A stretch of 6,979 nt of DNA, taken from contig DIUK01000006.1 in assembly GCA_002422995.1 (NCBI GenBank), positions 11,654 through 18,632 of the forward strand, in the 5' to 3' direction. The position numbers and the translations under genes were made by a program. This document shows, one piece after another, positions 5,668 to 6,979 of this stretch (the stretch's first letter is position 1; each line of letters opens with the position of its first letter). The stretch comes from Rhodocyclaceae bacterium UBA6160 (lineage in GTDB: Bacteria > Pseudomonadota > Gammaproteobacteria > Burkholderiales > Rhodocyclaceae). The notes under the pieces are model-generated. The model had not been told where the DNA came from. It worked only from the letters and a program-made list of their open reading frames with translations, and did not search any database.

Positions 5668-6979
5668 AAGCTACCCTCCGCACGGAAAAAGCCGCTGCCG
5701 GCAGATTGCACTGCAGGATCAACCAGACACTTGCCATGTTCAATGTGATATTCAAATTCACTTTTAAAATGTTTAATGAAACTGCGTACCGGCAAAGAAG
5801 CCGCATCACCCAGTGCGCAAATCGTGCGCCCCATGATGTTGTCCGTCACGCGATTTAATAAATCCAAATCTTCCGGTTTGCCCAGACCATGCTCAATTCG
5901 ATGCACAACGCGGTACAACCAGCCCGTACCTTCACGGCAAGGCGTGCATTGCCCGCAGGACTCTTCAAAATAAAAATACGACAAGCGCTCCAAGGCCTTG
6001 ACCATGCAGGTTGATTCATCCATCACGATCACAGCGCCCGAGCCCAGCATCGAGCCTGCCTTGGCGATACTATCGTAATCCATGGTGGTTTCCATCATTA
6101 CAGCCGCAGGCAACACAGGCGCAGAAGATCCACCAGGGATCACTGCCTTGAGTTTTCGCCCGCCACGCATGCCACCAGCCATCTCCAGCAAGGTGGCAAA
6201 GGGAGTTCCTAGCGGAACTTCATAATTGCCCGGCCGGTTCACGTGGCCAGAAACGGAAAATAATTTTGTGCCGCCGTTATTGGGTTTACCCATCGCCAAA
6301 AAGGCATCCCCGCCCATGCCCAAAATAAAGGGGATGGCGGCGAAAGTTTCGGTGTTGTTAATGGTAGTGGGCTTGCCATACAAGCCATAGCTGGCTGGGA
6401 AAGGTGGTTTAAAGCGTGGCTGGCCTTTTTTGCCTTCGATGGATTCGAGCAAACCTGTCTCTTCACCGCAGATGTAAGCACCATAACCATGGTGTGCAAA
6501 CAGCTCAAAAGCGAAGGCGGAACCACACACCGATGCGCCTAGATAACCCGCTGCGCGCGCCTCATCCAAAGCCTCTTCAAAGCGTTCATAGATGGAAAAA
6601 ATTTCGCCATGGATATAGTTGTAACCGCGACTGGCGCCCATGGCGTAACCCGCAATGATCATACCCTCAATGACCGCATGCGGATCAAAGCGCAATAAGT
6701 CACGGTCCTTGAACGTGCCCGGCTCGCCCTCGTCTGAATTACAGACGACATATTTATCACCTGGAAATGAGCGTGGCATGAAGCTCCACTTCAGCCCCGT
6801 CGGAAAACCCGCGCCACCGCGTCCACGCAGGAGCGACTTTTTAATCTCGGCGATCAAATCGTCAGGCGACATATTGCCGCTCAAAATGCGCTTCAATTGC
6901 GCGTAACCACCCCGCGCTTCGTAATCCCGCAAACGCCAACCGGCGTCCCCCTGCGACCAGCCGGTGGTGAGTAACGGAC
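5664..6979 (-). CDS. nuoF: NADH-quinone oxidoreductase subunit F, partial (5' end beyond the window)
   Basis: NuoF (51 kDa subunit family) binds NADH and FMN and holds cluster N3, the entry point of electrons into complex I. The frame is open to the right edge; 437 complete codons are visible from 6977, the first residues reading PLLTTGWSQGDAGWRLRDYE. This aligns with the usual N-terminal region, so probably only about ten residues are missing. In visible numbering: the glycine-rich FMN/NADH loop GRGGAGFPTGLKW at 52-64, CNSDEGEPGTFKDR at 79-92, GEETGLLESIEGKKGQPR at 171-188, the [4Fe-4S] N3 ligands C341, C344 and C347 in SCGQCTPCREGTGW, and the fourth, C387, in ICALGDAA. All cofactor residues are present. 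The TTG at 6932 is not the start, because the homologous sequence continues upstream of it. The stop TGA at 5666-5664 overlaps the nuoG GTG. nuoE should lie just upstream, outside the window. Confidence 0.98.
   Translation of the reverse strand, partial: PLLTTGWSQGDAGWRLRDYEARGGYAQLKRILSGNMSPDDLIAEIKKSLLRGRGGAGFPTGLKWSFMPRSFPGDKYVVCNSDEGEPGTFKDRDLLRFDPHAVIEGMIIAGYAMGASRGYNYIHGEIFSIYERFEEALDEARAAGYLGASVCGSAFAFELFAHHGYGAYICGEETGLLESIEGKKGQPRFKPPFPASYGLYGKPTTINNTETFAAIPFILGMGGDAFLAMGKPNNGGTKLFSVSGHVNRPGNYEVPLGTPFATLLEMAGGMRGGRKLKAVIPGGSSAPVLPAAVMMETTMDYDSIAKAGSMLGSGAVIVMDESTCMVKALERLSYFYFEESCGQCTPCREGTGWLYRVVHRIEHGLGKPEDLDLLNRVTDNIMGRTICALGDAASLPVRSFIKHFKSEFEYHIEHGKCLVDPAVQSAGSGFFRAEGSL
5674..5679 (-). 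promoter_or_regulatory. Shine-Dalgarno sequence of nuoG
   Basis: GGAGGG on the minus strand lies 6 bases before the GTG start of nuoG, within the last codons of nuoF. It is the strongest ribosome binding site in the window and settles the choice of a GTG start that overlaps the nuoF stop codon. Confidence 0.8.

Noticed and set aside
5359..5748. Plus-strand open frame of 129 codons across the nuoF/nuoG junction
   Set aside because: It is antisense to the conserved N1b and N5 cysteine regions of NuoG and the C-terminus of NuoF; no recognisable features.
6930..6932. TTG as the start of nuoF
   Set aside because: The frame continues open to the window edge, and the extra 15 codons look like ordinary NuoF N-terminal sequence, so the true start is outside the window.

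Overview
The window is one continuous stretch of a bacterial nuo operon, encoding subunits of respiratory complex I (NDH-1, proton-translocating NADH:quinone oxidoreductase). Every gene reads right to left on the minus strand, in the order nuoF (5' end cut by the right edge), nuoG, nuoH, nuoI, nuoJ, nuoK, nuoL (3' end cut by the left edge). This is the canonical order of the 14-gene operon. nuoA to nuoE should lie beyond position 6979, and nuoM and nuoN beyond position 1; neither is visible here.

Layout: NADH-oxidising and electron-input module, nuoF (6979-5664) and nuoG (5667-3277); quinone-site membrane anchor, nuoH (3280-2228); connecting iron-sulfur subunit, nuoI (about 2193-1708); membrane proton-pumping arm, nuoJ (1695-1018), nuoK (1021-716) and nuoL (712-1). 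Electrons would pass from NADH to FMN and the N3 cluster in NuoF, through the NuoG clusters and the N6a/N6b clusters of NuoI, to quinone at the NuoH interface, driving proton movement through NuoH, J, K and L. Junctions are extremely tight: three 4-base stop/start overlaps (F/G, G/H, J/K), a 3-base gap (K/L), a 12-base gap (I/J) and one looser 34-base junction (H/I). I see no promoter, terminator, RNA gene, repeat or mobile element inside the window. No gene-free stretch exceeds about 35 bases.

The protein sequences look proteobacterial. The NuoI core (RFRGLHALRRYPNGEERC), the NuoG sequence without N7 cysteines and the NuoH quinone loop resemble, from memory, betaproteobacterial homologues, perhaps Nitrosomonadales/Methylophilaceae. 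Base composition looks moderate, near 50% GC by eye. The family-level placement is an inference without a search.

I found no undescribed system. All reading frames are intact and the key residues are present. The points most worth a second look are the start of nuoI, where the best ribosome binding site points at an out-of-frame 7-codon mini-ORF, the missing N7 ligands in NuoG, and the long polar tail of NuoJ.
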